A stretch of DNA of 9,016 nt from Desulfovibrio sp. (GCA_031275955.1 JAISNZ010000195.1:1-9016); one strand, 5' to 3'. Numbered from the stretch's first letter, positions 1-6,457 are shown. The notes: generated by a model from the letters alone, not told the origin. Program-made: numbers and translations.

Positions 1-2
1 CT

Positions 3-155
3 CAGCCCCCCCTCAGCCTGATCGTCGAAAAACCCCCATGGTACGCTGAGCCGGATTTCAGGCTGAAACCGTCCGCCCCTCCACCTGGCGGGGCGTGTCG
101 TCCGGGCAGGGCCAATAAGCCCCGGAGTAAGCGGGAACGTGAGCGGTTTTTTTGA
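3..155 (+). CDS. Possible 3' end of an upstream gene (partial, enters from left edge)
   Basis: This frame is open from the left edge to a TGA at 153-155, about 50 codons with no start visible. The first half reads like protein (residues such as EKPPWYAEPDF). The end is strongly basic (KPRSKRERERFF). The other two + frames close by base 49. A C-terminal tail of a terminase or another packaging gene would fit the position before the lysis and portal genes, but no family motif is present, so the product is unknown. Against it, a short open frame in GC-rich DNA can arise by chance, and the first 66 bases also contain inverted repeats. Confidence 0.25.
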   Translation, partial: QPPLSLIVEKPPWYAEPDFRLKPSAPPPGGACRPGRANKPRSKRERERFF

Positions 156-228
156 AGGCTGGAAAGCGGGGCCGGACCCTCGCAGCGGCGGGACACAATC
201 CCGCAATGGTCCGGGAAAGCATCCGCAA

Positions 229-244
229 CCGGGGAGTTCCCCGG
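229..244 (+). promoter_or_regulatory. Near-perfect 16-bp palindrome / short hairpin
   Basis: The bases read CCGGGGAGTTCCCCGG. The 7-base arms match exactly and only the two central bases break the symmetry. As RNA it would fold into a 6-bp GC stem with an AGTT loop. As DNA it could be a dimeric-protein operator. No T-run follows, so it is not a standard terminator. Function is unknown. Confidence 0.3.
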
Positions 245-337
245 CAGTCACGGCAAAGCGGACGGGATAGGCGGGCGTCGGCGAACGGCGTCACCAGAGG
301 CTTGTTGGTTGGGTTTTTACGCTGGGTGGATTGTGCC

Positions 338-352
338 CGGCGCTGAACGCCG
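338..352 (+). promoter_or_regulatory. Hairpin abutting the endolysin ribosome binding site
   Basis: CGGCG (338-342) can pair with CGCCG (348-352) around a CTGAA loop. The right arm ends at base 352, directly before the Shine-Dalgarno AGGAGGA (353-359) of the lysozyme that starts at 363. Placed here it could tune ribosome access to the first lysis gene. It is only a 5-bp stem, so chance formation in GC-rich DNA is quite possible. Confidence 0.3.
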
Positions 353-362
353 AGGAGGAAGA

Positions 363-896
363 ATGTCGATACCTTCAAAACGTCTCATTTCCCGGCTGAA
401 AAAGTCGGAGGGATTCCGCGCGGAGCCGTATCTGTGCCCGGCGGGCTTTGTCACCATCGGCTACGGCCATAACCTGGAGGCTGATCCGGCGGAAATTCGG
501 GCGATCGATCCCGCCCTCGCGGCCCAAGTAGAGGCAGGGACGCTGAAGGGCGCGAACCTGCTGGCGCGTCTGAAGAATCTGGGCATGCGATGGGGCGCGG
601 ACGAGGCGGAACAGACGCTTCTGGATGACGTGGCGTATGTGATCCGGCAACTGTCCGGCCTTTGTCCGGCATACACAAAGCTGGCCGCGTCGGGCGACGA
701 GACCCGCGCCGAAGTGCTGATTGATATGGCCTTCAACATGGGCGTGGCCGGGCTGCTCAAATTTAAGAACACCCTGGCCGCCGTGGAGCGCGGAGACTAC
801 GACGCGGCGGCTTCCGGGATGCTGGCGTCGAAATGGGCGTCCCAAGTCAAGGGCCGGGCTGTGGAACTGGCCCGCCAGATGAGGATGGGGGAATAA
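363..896 (+). CDS. Endolysin, T4-type lysozyme (GH24 muramidase)
   Basis: This 177-residue protein should cleave the MurNAc-GlcNAc bond of peptidoglycan at lysis. The start at 363 is chosen for its strong Shine-Dalgarno (AGGAGGA, 353-359); an in-frame start at 309 only adds 18 uncharacteristic residues. The catalytic pattern E-x8-[D/C]-x5-T of phage lysozymes is visible as E16, C25 and T31, followed by IGYGH (32-36). The C-terminal half has the T4-lysozyme hallmark R-A-x4-D-M-A-F-N-M-G (115-127), then W158 and R165-A166. Cysteine replaces the usual aspartate at position 25; this variant occurs in other phage lysozymes. The N-terminus has no signal peptide or SAR anchor, so export should depend on the holin encoded at 1499. 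The stop is directly followed by the spanin start (TAAATG), which suggests coupled translation. Confidence 0.93.
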   Translation: MSIPSKRLISRLKKSEGFRAEPYLCPAGFVTIGYGHNLEADPAEIRAIDPALAAQVEAGTLKGANLLARLKNLGMRWGADEAEQTLLDDVAYVIRQLSGLCPAYTKLAASGDETRAEVLIDMAFNMGVAGLLKFKNTLAAVERGDYDAAASGMLASKWASQVKGRAVELARQMRMGE

Positions 897-1283
897 ATGT
901 CCCTTGCTGTCAGCGTCATCACGCCCCTGCTGAAAAAGCTCTGGCCCCTGCCTATGTTCGCCGCCCTGCTGATTTGCCTGTGGGTGACGCGGGAACGCAA
1001 TGCCCGGCTTGAGGCGGAATTGGAGCTGGCGCTGACGAATCTTGCCGCCTCCGAAGCCGTCAGGGAACAGCGCGAGATCGGCATTTCAGCTTTGCAGCAG
1101 CGCGTCCGGACATGCGGCGAAAACGCCGTCGCCGCTGTGGAAGCGGCCAGGGACGCGCAACGCATTGTGACCACGGCCAGGGAAAACCCTGCCGCGAACC
1201 ATTCCGCCCTGGTGGTTGACGATGAAACCAGCTCTGCCGCTGTCGCTCACATTAACCGCGCTCTTGACCGCCTGCGGCCATGA
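897..1283 (+). CDS. Rz: Rz-like inner-membrane spanin subunit (i-spanin)
   Basis: This 128-residue protein has the i-spanin layout. One N-terminal membrane segment (about residues 15-31, through MFAALLICLWV) is followed by a charged, alanine- and leucine-rich helix (about 32-100) likely to form a periplasmic coiled coil. In the known mechanism the i-spanin joins an outer-membrane lipoprotein partner and fuses the two membranes in the last step of lysis. Spanins vary too much in sequence for a confident family match, so the call rests on topology, on position directly after the lysozyme, and on the lipoprotein gene that begins inside its 3' end in another frame. The ATG touches the lysozyme stop, with GGGGGA at 887-892 as ribosome binding site. 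Confidence 0.85.
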   Translation: MSLAVSVITPLLKKLWPLPMFAALLICLWVTRERNARLEAELELALTNLAASEAVREQREIGISALQQRVRTCGENAVAAVEAARDAQRIVTTARENPAANHSALVVDDETSSAAVAHINRALDRLRP

Positions 1284-1506
1284 GCCGGTTCGCGTGGTCC
1301 CGGCGCATGTTCCCGCAGCGGACTGCGCGCGCCCGGCATTGCCGGCACTGCCTCAACCCCCGGAGCAAGGGCATATCGGAGGGAGAGAACATGTCGCGTG
1401 GCTTATGGAAATTGTGGACGCGCTTGCTTGGCGCGTTGAGGAACTGGAGGCCGTGGTCGTCTGCTACGAAGAGCAAAACGGCAAAGGGGCGAGGGAAAAT
1501 GAATGA
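1222..1506 (+). CDS. Rz1: Rz1-like outer-membrane lipoprotein spanin (o-spanin)
   Basis: This 94-residue predicted lipoprotein starts inside the Rz-like gene in the +1 frame, overlapping it by 62 bases as in many Rz/Rz1 pairs. A short hydrophobic signal peptide ends in a clean lipobox L15-T16-A17-C18, so the mature protein would begin at C18 and be anchored in the outer membrane. A proline-rich stretch follows (about residues 22-47, including PALPALPQPP), typical of o-spanins. The C-terminal half contains an amphipathic helix rich in W, L and E (about 58-83). An alternative TTG start at 1216 adds two residues; the ATG gives the better signal peptide. No strong Shine-Dalgarno is seen, which fits coupling to Rz translation. 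The 3' end overlaps the holin start. Confidence 0.85.
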   Translation: MKPALPLSLTLTALLTACGHEPVRVVPAHVPAADCARPALPALPQPPEQGHIGGREHVAWLMEIVDALAWRVEELEAVVVCYEEQNGKGARENE

Positions 1507-1843
1507 CCTGAAAGAACTGCTGGAAACGCTCCTCTCATGGCTCCTTCTCCCGGCAACCGTTTACGGGGCGGGCGGGGCTTTCATGCGCGCGGGGCGGACG
1601 GGCAAATCCATCCGGCAGACGGTGTTCGCAATCGTGGGCGGCATCATCACGACAAACGCCCTTTCGCCGCTGATAGACGCATACTCCCCTCAACCGGCGC
1701 ACAAAACGCTGTATTTCCTCGCCGGATACGGAGGGCTTGCTTTGGTGGACAGGCTTTACCGGCTGGCTGCCGGGATCGCGGAACGGCGCATCGCATCGAA
1801 ATTCGGCGGAGGTAGCCATGTCGATGATGAGCAAGGGGAATAA
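1499..1843 (+). CDS. Holin, three-segment, LydA / phage holin family 3-like
   Basis: This 114-residue membrane protein probably forms the inner-membrane lesion that releases the signal-less lysozyme. Three hydrophobic segments are visible: about residues 7-29 (LLSWLLLPATVYGAGGAF), 41-59 (VFAIVGGIITTNALSPLI) and 70-93 (LYFLAGYGGLALVDRLYRL). The tail is charged. The glycine-rich first segment followed by MRAGR, and the third segment with GYGG, resemble LydA-type holins as I recall them; this needs a profile search. The start is set by GAGGG about five bases before ATG 1499. The same frame is open back to 1280, but that part is arginine-rich and overlaps the o-spanin, so I read it as a shadow. 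It overlaps the o-spanin end by 8 bases and the portal start by 26. A non-lytic membrane protein is the main alternative. Confidence 0.75.
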   Translation: MNDLKELLETLLSWLLLPATVYGAGGAFMRAGRTGKSIRQTVFAIVGGIITTNALSPLIDAYSPQPAHKTLYFLAGYGGLALVDRLYRLAAGIAERRIASKFGGGSHVDDEQGE

Positions 1844-3875
1844 CCCGCCCGACGAATGGGGCGATTCCCCCGAAACAGAGGCTCGGGTTCTGCCCGGCCT
1901 CGCCTCGCAGTTACGCGCCGAATTTGACGAAGCGCAGAAGGCCCGCGCCGAGCATGAGGAAATGTGGCTCGACGATCTGCGCCAGTACCGGGGCATGTAC
2001 AACGCGGAAGAACTGGAACGCATGGACGAGGGCCGCTCCCGAATCTTTCTGAATACAACCAAGCAGCGGATCGATTCCGTCAAGGCCCGTCTGATGAGCC
2101 TGCTCTTCCCTTCCACCTCCGACCAGAACTGGAGCATCCAGCCCACTCCCGATCCGGAAATTCCGGAAGATGCTCTGCTCGCGGAAATGCAGCGGGCCAT
2201 GCAGGAACAGCGCCAACCGCGAACCGAAGAGCAGATTGCCAAGGAAATTTCGGACAGAATGAGCCAGGTCATCGCCGACCAGCTTGAGGAAACGCAGCGG
2301 CGCCCGAACTACCGGGCGACCTGCGGCGACATCATCCACCAGAGCCTTCTGTACGGGACGGGCATCCTCAAAGGGCCGCTCTTCGATTCCACCTCGCGGA
2401 GCCGTCTCCAGCGTGACGCGAACGGCGGCTATGTGATGGCGGCGGCGGACGTGACGGAGCCATTCCCTCTTTTTGAGATGGCGCCTGTATGGGAGTGCTA
2501 TCTGGACGCCTCGACCGCCAATCCTGAAAGTATGCGCTACGTCTGGCAGACACACATTATGAACGCCAAGGAACTGCTCGGCCTCGCCGCCTTCCCGCTC
2601 TTTGAGGGAGAAAGCATCCGGCGTTATGTGGACGATAATCCTGACGGCGATTTGTCCCCGTATTCCTGGGAAAACGAATTGCGCTATATGGGCGTTGACC
2701 GGGGAACGAGCGCGACGCGCGGGGAAAGCTCCGCCCTGCTCACTCACGGACGGTTCCGCGTGTATGAGCGATGGGGCCAGCTTACCGGCAGGCAGTTGCG
2801 GGATGCCGGGCTGGAAATGGACGACCTTGACGAGCTGACGACATACGACGCCCAGGTGTGGATGCTCGGCGACAAGATCATCAAGCTCGCGCCCCTGCCA
2901 GTGGACGGCCTGGGGATGCCGTTTCACCTTTTCTATTTCCACAAAGACGAAACCGGCATTTGGGGGGAAGGTCTGGCATGGACGCTCCGGGCCGTGCAGC
3001 AGGCTTTAAACGCCACCGTCCGGATCCTGATGGACAACGCGGCCATAACCAGCGGGCCGTTTGTCGGCGTCAACGTCAGCGCTCTGGCCGTGGGGGAAAA
3101 AGCGACGCGCCTGTATCCGTGGAAGGTTTTCCTTTTCGACAGCGCCGAGGACATGCGCGAAGCCCTGATGTTCTGGCAGATGCAGGGAAACACGGCGGAA
3201 ATCATCCGCATTTACGAACTGCTGATGAAAACCGCCGATGAAATGAGCGTGCCGCGCTACATGGCCGGCGACAACACCATGCTGCGCGGGGCCGGGGAAA
3301 CGGCGTCCGGGCTGGAAATGCTGATGAACGCGGCCAACCTGACCATCCAGGATTTGGTCCGCAATTTCGACGACGGCATAACCCGCCCGTTCATCCGCGC
3401 CCTGTACATCTGGAACATGATTTTCCATCCGGACCCCGGCATCAAGGGCGATTTTGACGTTGTGGCCACCGGCTCGTCCAGCCTACTCGCCAAGGAAGCC
3501 GAAGGCCAGAAGCTTTTGCAGGCCATGAGCATCCTGCAAAATCCCCTGTTCGCCGGGCGCGTCAAGGAAGAAGACCTGCTGAAAGACTTCCTCCAAAAGT
3601 TCAACCTTCCGGACCACATCATGCGGACGCCGGAGGAATATCAGGCGTGGCAGGCCGAGCAGCTCCGGGCACAGGCCCAGGCGGAGGCGGAGGCGGAAGT
3701 GCAGGCCGTTGCCAAGGAACTGGCCCGGCAGGGCCTTCCACCGGATGCCGTGGCGCAGCAAATCATGGCGATGGCCGCGCAGGCGGCGGCGCAGGCCATG
3801 CCGCCGCAACAGCAGCAGGGCGGCGTACCTCCGCAGGATGCTCAGGCTTTGCCGCCGCAAGGGGGAATGGCGTGA
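1818..3875 (+). CDS. Portal (head-tail connecting) protein
   Basis: This 685-residue protein should form the dodecameric ring through which DNA is packaged and ejected and to which the neck attaches. Residues 46-110 carry the N-terminal pattern of podovirus portals: an EMWLDDLRQYRGMYN helix, then SRIFLNTTKQRIDSVKARL, LLFP and W105-S-I-Q-P-T-P. The middle part contains the long alpha/beta core. From about residue 600 the sequence is helical and very rich in A, Q and E, ending in a P/Q/G-rich tail (about 655-685). That tail could correspond to the coiled-coil barrel seen in long portals such as P22. The start at 1818 is set by GGAGG (1808-1812), five bases upstream, inside the holin gene. Upstream in-frame starts lack such a site. 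The stop overlaps the next ATG by one base (TGATG). Length and gene context (capsid downstream) support the call. Confidence 0.88.
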   Translation: MSMMSKGNNPPDEWGDSPETEARVLPGLASQLRAEFDEAQKARAEHEEMWLDDLRQYRGMYNAEELERMDEGRSRIFLNTTKQRIDSVKARLMSLLFPSTSDQNWSIQPTPDPEIPEDALLAEMQRAMQEQRQPRTEEQIAKEISDRMSQVIADQLEETQRRPNYRATCGDIIHQSLLYGTGILKGPLFDSTSRSRLQRDANGGYVMAAADVTEPFPLFEMAPVWECYLDASTANPESMRYVWQTHIMNAKELLGLAAFPLFEGESIRRYVDDNPDGDLSPYSWENELRYMGVDRGTSATRGESSALLTHGRFRVYERWGQLTGRQLRDAGLEMDDLDELTTYDAQVWMLGDKIIKLAPLPVDGLGMPFHLFYFHKDETGIWGEGLAWTLRAVQQALNATVRILMDNAAITSGPFVGVNVSALAVGEKATRLYPWKVFLFDSAEDMREALMFWQMQGNTAEIIRIYELLMKTADEMSVPRYMAGDNTMLRGAGETASGLEMLMNAANLTIQDLVRNFDDGITRPFIRALYIWNMIFHPDPGIKGDFDVVATGSSSLLAKEAEGQKLLQAMSILQNPLFAGRVKEEDLLKDFLQKFNLPDHIMRTPEEYQAWQAEQLRAQAQAEAEAEVQAVAKELARQGLPPDAVAQQIMAMAAQAAAQAMPPQQQQGGVPPQDAQALPPQGGMA

Positions 3876-4114
3876 TGGCCCGTGACGCGAAAATGGACGA
3901 ACTGCGGCGCATCCTGACCGGATGCAACGCCGTGGACATGATCGCGGACGTTCTGCATGGGCGCGTGGAAAAATACCGCGCCGATCTGGAGAAAGCGCGG
4001 AACATGGATGAAGTCGCGCGGGCGCAGGGCGGAATAGCCGCACTGCGAAAACTGGCGGACGACATACAGGGGAAAAACATCATCGAACCCGAAAGCCGGG
4101 GCGGATACTTTTGA
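3875..4114 (+). CDS. Small helical protein of unknown function between portal and scaffold
   Basis: This 79-residue protein is translationally coupled to the portal (its ATG shares one base with the portal stop, TGATG). It is predicted to be mostly helical. Residues 29-64 contain regularly spaced charged and hydrophobic residues (GRVEKYRADLEKARNMDEVARAQ in part) that could form a short coiled coil. No signal peptide, membrane segment or catalytic motif is visible. Small helical proteins at this location occur in other podovirus-like gene clusters, but I know of no assigned role. Candidates are a portal-assembly or scaffold-associated factor. An internal ATG (residue 7) is a possible alternative start. 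Confidence 0.75.
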   Translation: MARDAKMDELRRILTGCNAVDMIADVLHGRVEKYRADLEKARNMDEVARAQGGIAALRKLADDIQGKNIIEPESRGGYF

Positions 4115-4123
4115 GGAGGAAAC

Positions 4124-5074
4124 ATGAGCGGCGAGGAATTGAGGGAAGCCGAGGAACGGCAGGACGAGGCCCAAGGGCAGGAAACCGAGGAAGAGAACGA
4201 GTTTGACGCTTCGTGGGACGAAACGGAAGAAGACGAGGAAAAAGGCGATGCTTTGCCCGCGTCCTCCTCCGGCTCCGGGAAAGAATCGGACGAGCAGGGC
4301 GGCCAGGAACAGGACGGCGACGAAACGAAGCCGACTTCAAAGAAAACGGAGCCCGAACCGAAACGGGAGCCGGAAGCGGTCACGCCGGACGAACTGGCGG
4401 CCCTGCGGGCGGAGCTGGAGGCGGCGCGGAAGCAGTTGGCCTCGATGCGGCAGCCTCCCAAGCCAGACGCAGAGAAAAAGCCCCCCGCCGCCAAACCATC
4501 CGTTCCTGACGAAATCAAAGAGGCGTTCGCGGCTTTCCAGGCCAAGTATCCCGAAATGGCCCACCTGGCGATGGAGGATTCCCGACTTGGCGCGGGCATC
4601 CGCGCGCGCCTGAAGGACTATGGGGCCGACGACGCGGCGGATTACGCGGCTCCTGCCTTTGAGGCGCGGATGGCCTCCGTGGCCGCCCAGAACCGCCAGC
4701 AGGAGCAGCAGCGCCACGATGACGAAAGGCGGGTCGCGGAATTTCAGGCAACCGTACTCGGAGAGTGCCCCGACCTCAAAGCGGCCTTCGACGCCGGGAG
4801 TGGGCCGCAATACATAGACGCCGTTCGGAAGTGGGCCGAGGGCAAGCCCTACCGTGAAGCGACGGAAATCATGCGCATCTTTGACGGCGGCACGGCGGCG
4901 GAAACCATCGGGCTGATCCGGCGGTACACCGAGGAAACCAAGGCGAACAAAGGAAAATTCAACAAAGACGCGGCGGCCGCCCTGCATGGCGTGCCGGGCA
5001 AAAATCGACCCGCCGGGTTCAAGCCCGCCCCCAAAAAGGACGAGTTCGACGAGGCATGGGACGAGGAGGACTAA
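4124..5074 (+). CDS. Probable capsid scaffolding protein
   Basis: This 316-residue, highly charged protein is placed directly between portal region and major capsid gene, the usual site of the internal scaffold that directs procapsid assembly and is later lost. The first ~100 residues are extremely acidic and low in complexity (E/D/Q/S/G). Residues about 88-110 form a likely helix (DELAALRAELEAARKQL). The rest is mixed helical, with a Q/R-rich coiled-coil-like part around 186-205. It ends in a basic stretch and a final acidic peptide. An EFDxxWDE motif occurs near both ends, at 26-33 and 307-314. The start has a strong GAGGAGGA four bases upstream. Scaffolds have poor sequence conservation, so the call rests mainly on position and composition. 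No protease domain is visible. Confidence 0.78.
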   Translation: MSGEELREAEERQDEAQGQETEEENEFDASWDETEEDEEKGDALPASSSGSGKESDEQGGQEQDGDETKPTSKKTEPEPKREPEAVTPDELAALRAELEAARKQLASMRQPPKPDAEKKPPAAKPSVPDEIKEAFAAFQAKYPEMAHLAMEDSRLGAGIRARLKDYGADDAADYAAPAFEARMASVAAQNRQQEQQRHDDERRVAEFQATVLGECPDLKAAFDAGSGPQYIDAVRKWAEGKPYREATEIMRIFDGGTAAETIGLIRRYTEETKANKGKFNKDAAAALHGVPGKNRPAGFKPAPKKDEFDEAWDEED

Positions 5075-5077
5075 ACA

Positions 5078-6079
5078 ATGCCTGTAACCACATACGGGGA
5101 CATTTCCCCCAGAACGGCGGCAAAGGCTTCCAAGCAGCTCCTGAAGCGGGGCGACGAACTGATGGTGCTTGAGCGGTACGGCCAGAGCAAGCCGCTGGGA
5201 GCCCACGAAACCAAAAGCATCAGCTTCCGCCTGTACGACGCGCTGTCCAACCTGCCAAAAGTTCTGACCGAAGGCGTGACCCCGGCGTCCAGCCCGCTCA
5301 CCAAGCAGGACATCGTGGTCACTCTGGTGCAGTACGGCGACTACATTGAGCTGACGGACATCGTGCTGGACACCCACGAAGACCCGGTTCTCCAGGAAAG
5401 CATAGACATCTGCGGTCAGCAGGCCGCCGAAATGCTGGAAATCGTTCGGTTCGGCGCGATTATCGGCGGGACCAATGTTTTCTATGCCGGCGGAGTCGCC
5501 GCAAGGGCGAACGTGATCGGCACCATGACAAAGGGCCTGCAACGCAAAGTCACCACGGCCCTGCGGAAGCAGAGGGCCAAGCCCGTCACGCGCATTGTCA
5601 AGTCCACGCCGTCTTGGGGAACGCAGGCCATCCAGCCCGCGTATATCGCGATCATTCCCGTGGAACTCGGCAGCGTGATCCGGGACATGCCCGGCTTCTC
5701 GCCCGCTGAAACTTACGGGACCGCGACGCCCATGCCCGGCGAGATCGGCAAGGTGGAAGCGGTGCGCTACGTCGAATCCAACCTGATCCCGACCTATCCG
5801 GACAGCGGCGCGACGGTGGGTTCCTCCGGGATGCAATCCACCACGGGCACCAGAGTGGACGTGTTCCCCATCCTGATTTTTGGACAGGACTCTTTCGGCA
5901 CCGTGCCCTTCAAGGGCAAGAACGGCGTAACCGTTATGGTGCGCAACCCCAAACCGGACTCGGCGGACCCGTTGGCCCAGCGCGGAAGCGTGGGCTGGAA
6001 GGCCCTTCACGCGGCCCTGATTCTGAACGAAGCATGGATTGCCCGTGTGGAAGTGGCCGTGCCGGTCCAGCAGGGATGA
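5078..6079 (+). CDS. Major capsid protein, N4-gp56 family
   Basis: This 333-residue protein is the head shell subunit and should adopt an HK97-type fold. The N-terminal half shows the features I associate with the N4-gp56 capsid family: GAHETKSISFRLYD (about 44-57), then LPKVLTEGVTPASSPLTKQD and VQYGDYIELTD with a following double-helix region (AAEMLEIVRFGAIIGGTN). The C-terminal half contains the expected loop and strand sequence (VFPILIFGQDSFGTVPFKG). Coliphage N4 gp56 itself is longer (about 400 residues), so this is a compact member. The Shine-Dalgarno GAGGAGGA (5063-5070) lies inside the scaffold gene end, and only three bases separate the genes. I see no obvious cleavable delta domain, in line with a separate scaffold gene. 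A stem-loop follows the stop. Confidence 0.92.
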   Translation: MPVTTYGDISPRTAAKASKQLLKRGDELMVLERYGQSKPLGAHETKSISFRLYDALSNLPKVLTEGVTPASSPLTKQDIVVTLVQYGDYIELTDIVLDTHEDPVLQESIDICGQQAAEMLEIVRFGAIIGGTNVFYAGGVAARANVIGTMTKGLQRKVTTALRKQRAKPVTRIVKSTPSWGTQAIQPAYIAIIPVELGSVIRDMPGFSPAETYGTATPMPGEIGKVEAVRYVESNLIPTYPDSGATVGSSGMQSTTGTRVDVFPILIFGQDSFGTVPFKGKNGVTVMVRNPKPDSADPLAQRGSVGWKALHAALILNEAWIARVEVAVPVQQG

Positions 6080-6082
6080 ACC

Positions 6083-6125
6083 ATGCCCCGTTGGCGTGAA
6101 GCCGCGTGCTGACGCCAACGGGCAT
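6083..6125 (+). terminator. Long stem-loop after the major capsid gene (attenuator or mRNA 3'-end stabiliser)
   Basis: The arms ATGCCCCGTTGGCGT (6083-6097) and ACGCCAACGGGCAT (6112-6125) pair over 14 bp with one bulged C, around a 14-base loop. It begins 3 bases after the capsid stop. The following bases are AAAAGTATATGGG, with no T-run, so a classic intrinsic terminator is unlikely on either strand. Structures here can lower downstream expression or protect a highly expressed capsid message from 3' exonucleases. Which applies cannot be told from sequence. The pairing is direct observation; the role is inference. Confidence 0.6.
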
Positions 6126-6148
6126 AAAAGTATATGGGAGTAGACAAA

Positions 6149-6457
6149 ATGGCTTTACCCAAAAGCGGCAAAGTGAAGGTGATTTTTCACAACACCGACG
6201 GGGCGATAGGCAAGCATCCCATTTTCGCCCAACTGAACGGGGAATCCATCCGAATCCCCCGCAATCAGGAAGTGGAAATCGACGTGAAGTGGCTACGCGG
6301 CGTTTTCGATATTGCCACCAAGGAAGAATACGACACCGGCCCGGACGGGCGCGGCATCGCCGTCGCCCGCACCGTGCTGCGCTATCCCTATCAGGTGATC
6401 AGCGCGGACGAGGAAAGCGGCGGCAAGGCGAAGCAGACGCAGGGTGCGGGAGAATAA
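6149..6457 (+). CDS. Small conserved head-associated protein of unknown function
   Basis: This 102-residue, probably beta-rich protein follows the capsid gene. Residues 8-45 (KVKVIFHNTDG, then PIFAQLNGESIRIPRNQEVEI) resemble a small protein often found next to N4-gp56 type capsid genes, which I recall without a settled function. A capsid decoration or neck role is possible. The start at 6149 is preferred because GGGAG (6136-6140) lies eight bases upstream. An in-frame ATG at 6134 has no such site and would add only five residues. The C-terminus is low in complexity (ESGGKAKQTQGAGE) and likely disordered. Its stop touches the next ATG (TAAATG). Confidence 0.82.
   Translation: MALPKSGKVKVIFHNTDGAIGKHPIFAQLNGESIRIPRNQEVEIDVKWLRGVFDIATKEEYDTGPDGRGIAVARTVLRYPYQVISADEESGGKAKQTQGAGE

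Larger units (their letters stand above)
156..362 (+). other. Gene-free leader upstream of the lysis cassette
   Basis: I see no convincing gene here. The only + frame with an ATG (205) encodes about 46 mostly arginine-rich residues and has no Shine-Dalgarno. The stretch contains three short hairpins: GCGGGA/TCCCGC at 188-193 and 199-204 (5-base loop), CCGGGG/CCCCGG at 229-234 and 239-244 (AGTT loop), and CGGCG/CGCCG at 338-342 and 348-352. None is followed by a T-run typical of an intrinsic terminator, and I see no clear -35/-10 pair. It may be an intergenic or untranslated leader in the late transcript. Confidence 0.45.

Noticed and set aside
152..346. 64-residue + frame in the leader (TTG start at 152, ATG at 205)
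   Set aside because: No ribosome binding site, arginine-rich and without hydrophobic or domain pattern; overlaps the hairpins. Most likely chance.
58..378. 106-residue minus-strand frame across the leader region
   Set aside because: It begins with TTG inside the lysozyme gene, lacks a Shine-Dalgarno, is Arg/Pro-rich and would be the only gene on the minus strand.
1911..2942. 343-residue minus-strand open frame inside the portal gene (and a 245-residue one at 1535-2272)
   Set aside because: Antisense shadows of the portal and holin genes; composition is typical of reversed GC-rich coding sequence and the surrounding genes all lie on the + strand.
4337..6118. 593-residue open frame on the minus strand, antisense to scaffold and capsid genes
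   Set aside because: It is the complement of two strongly supported + strand genes. High GC at third positions makes stops rare in this antisense frame. The translation is rich in G, R, H and V and shows no motif or credible ribosome binding site.
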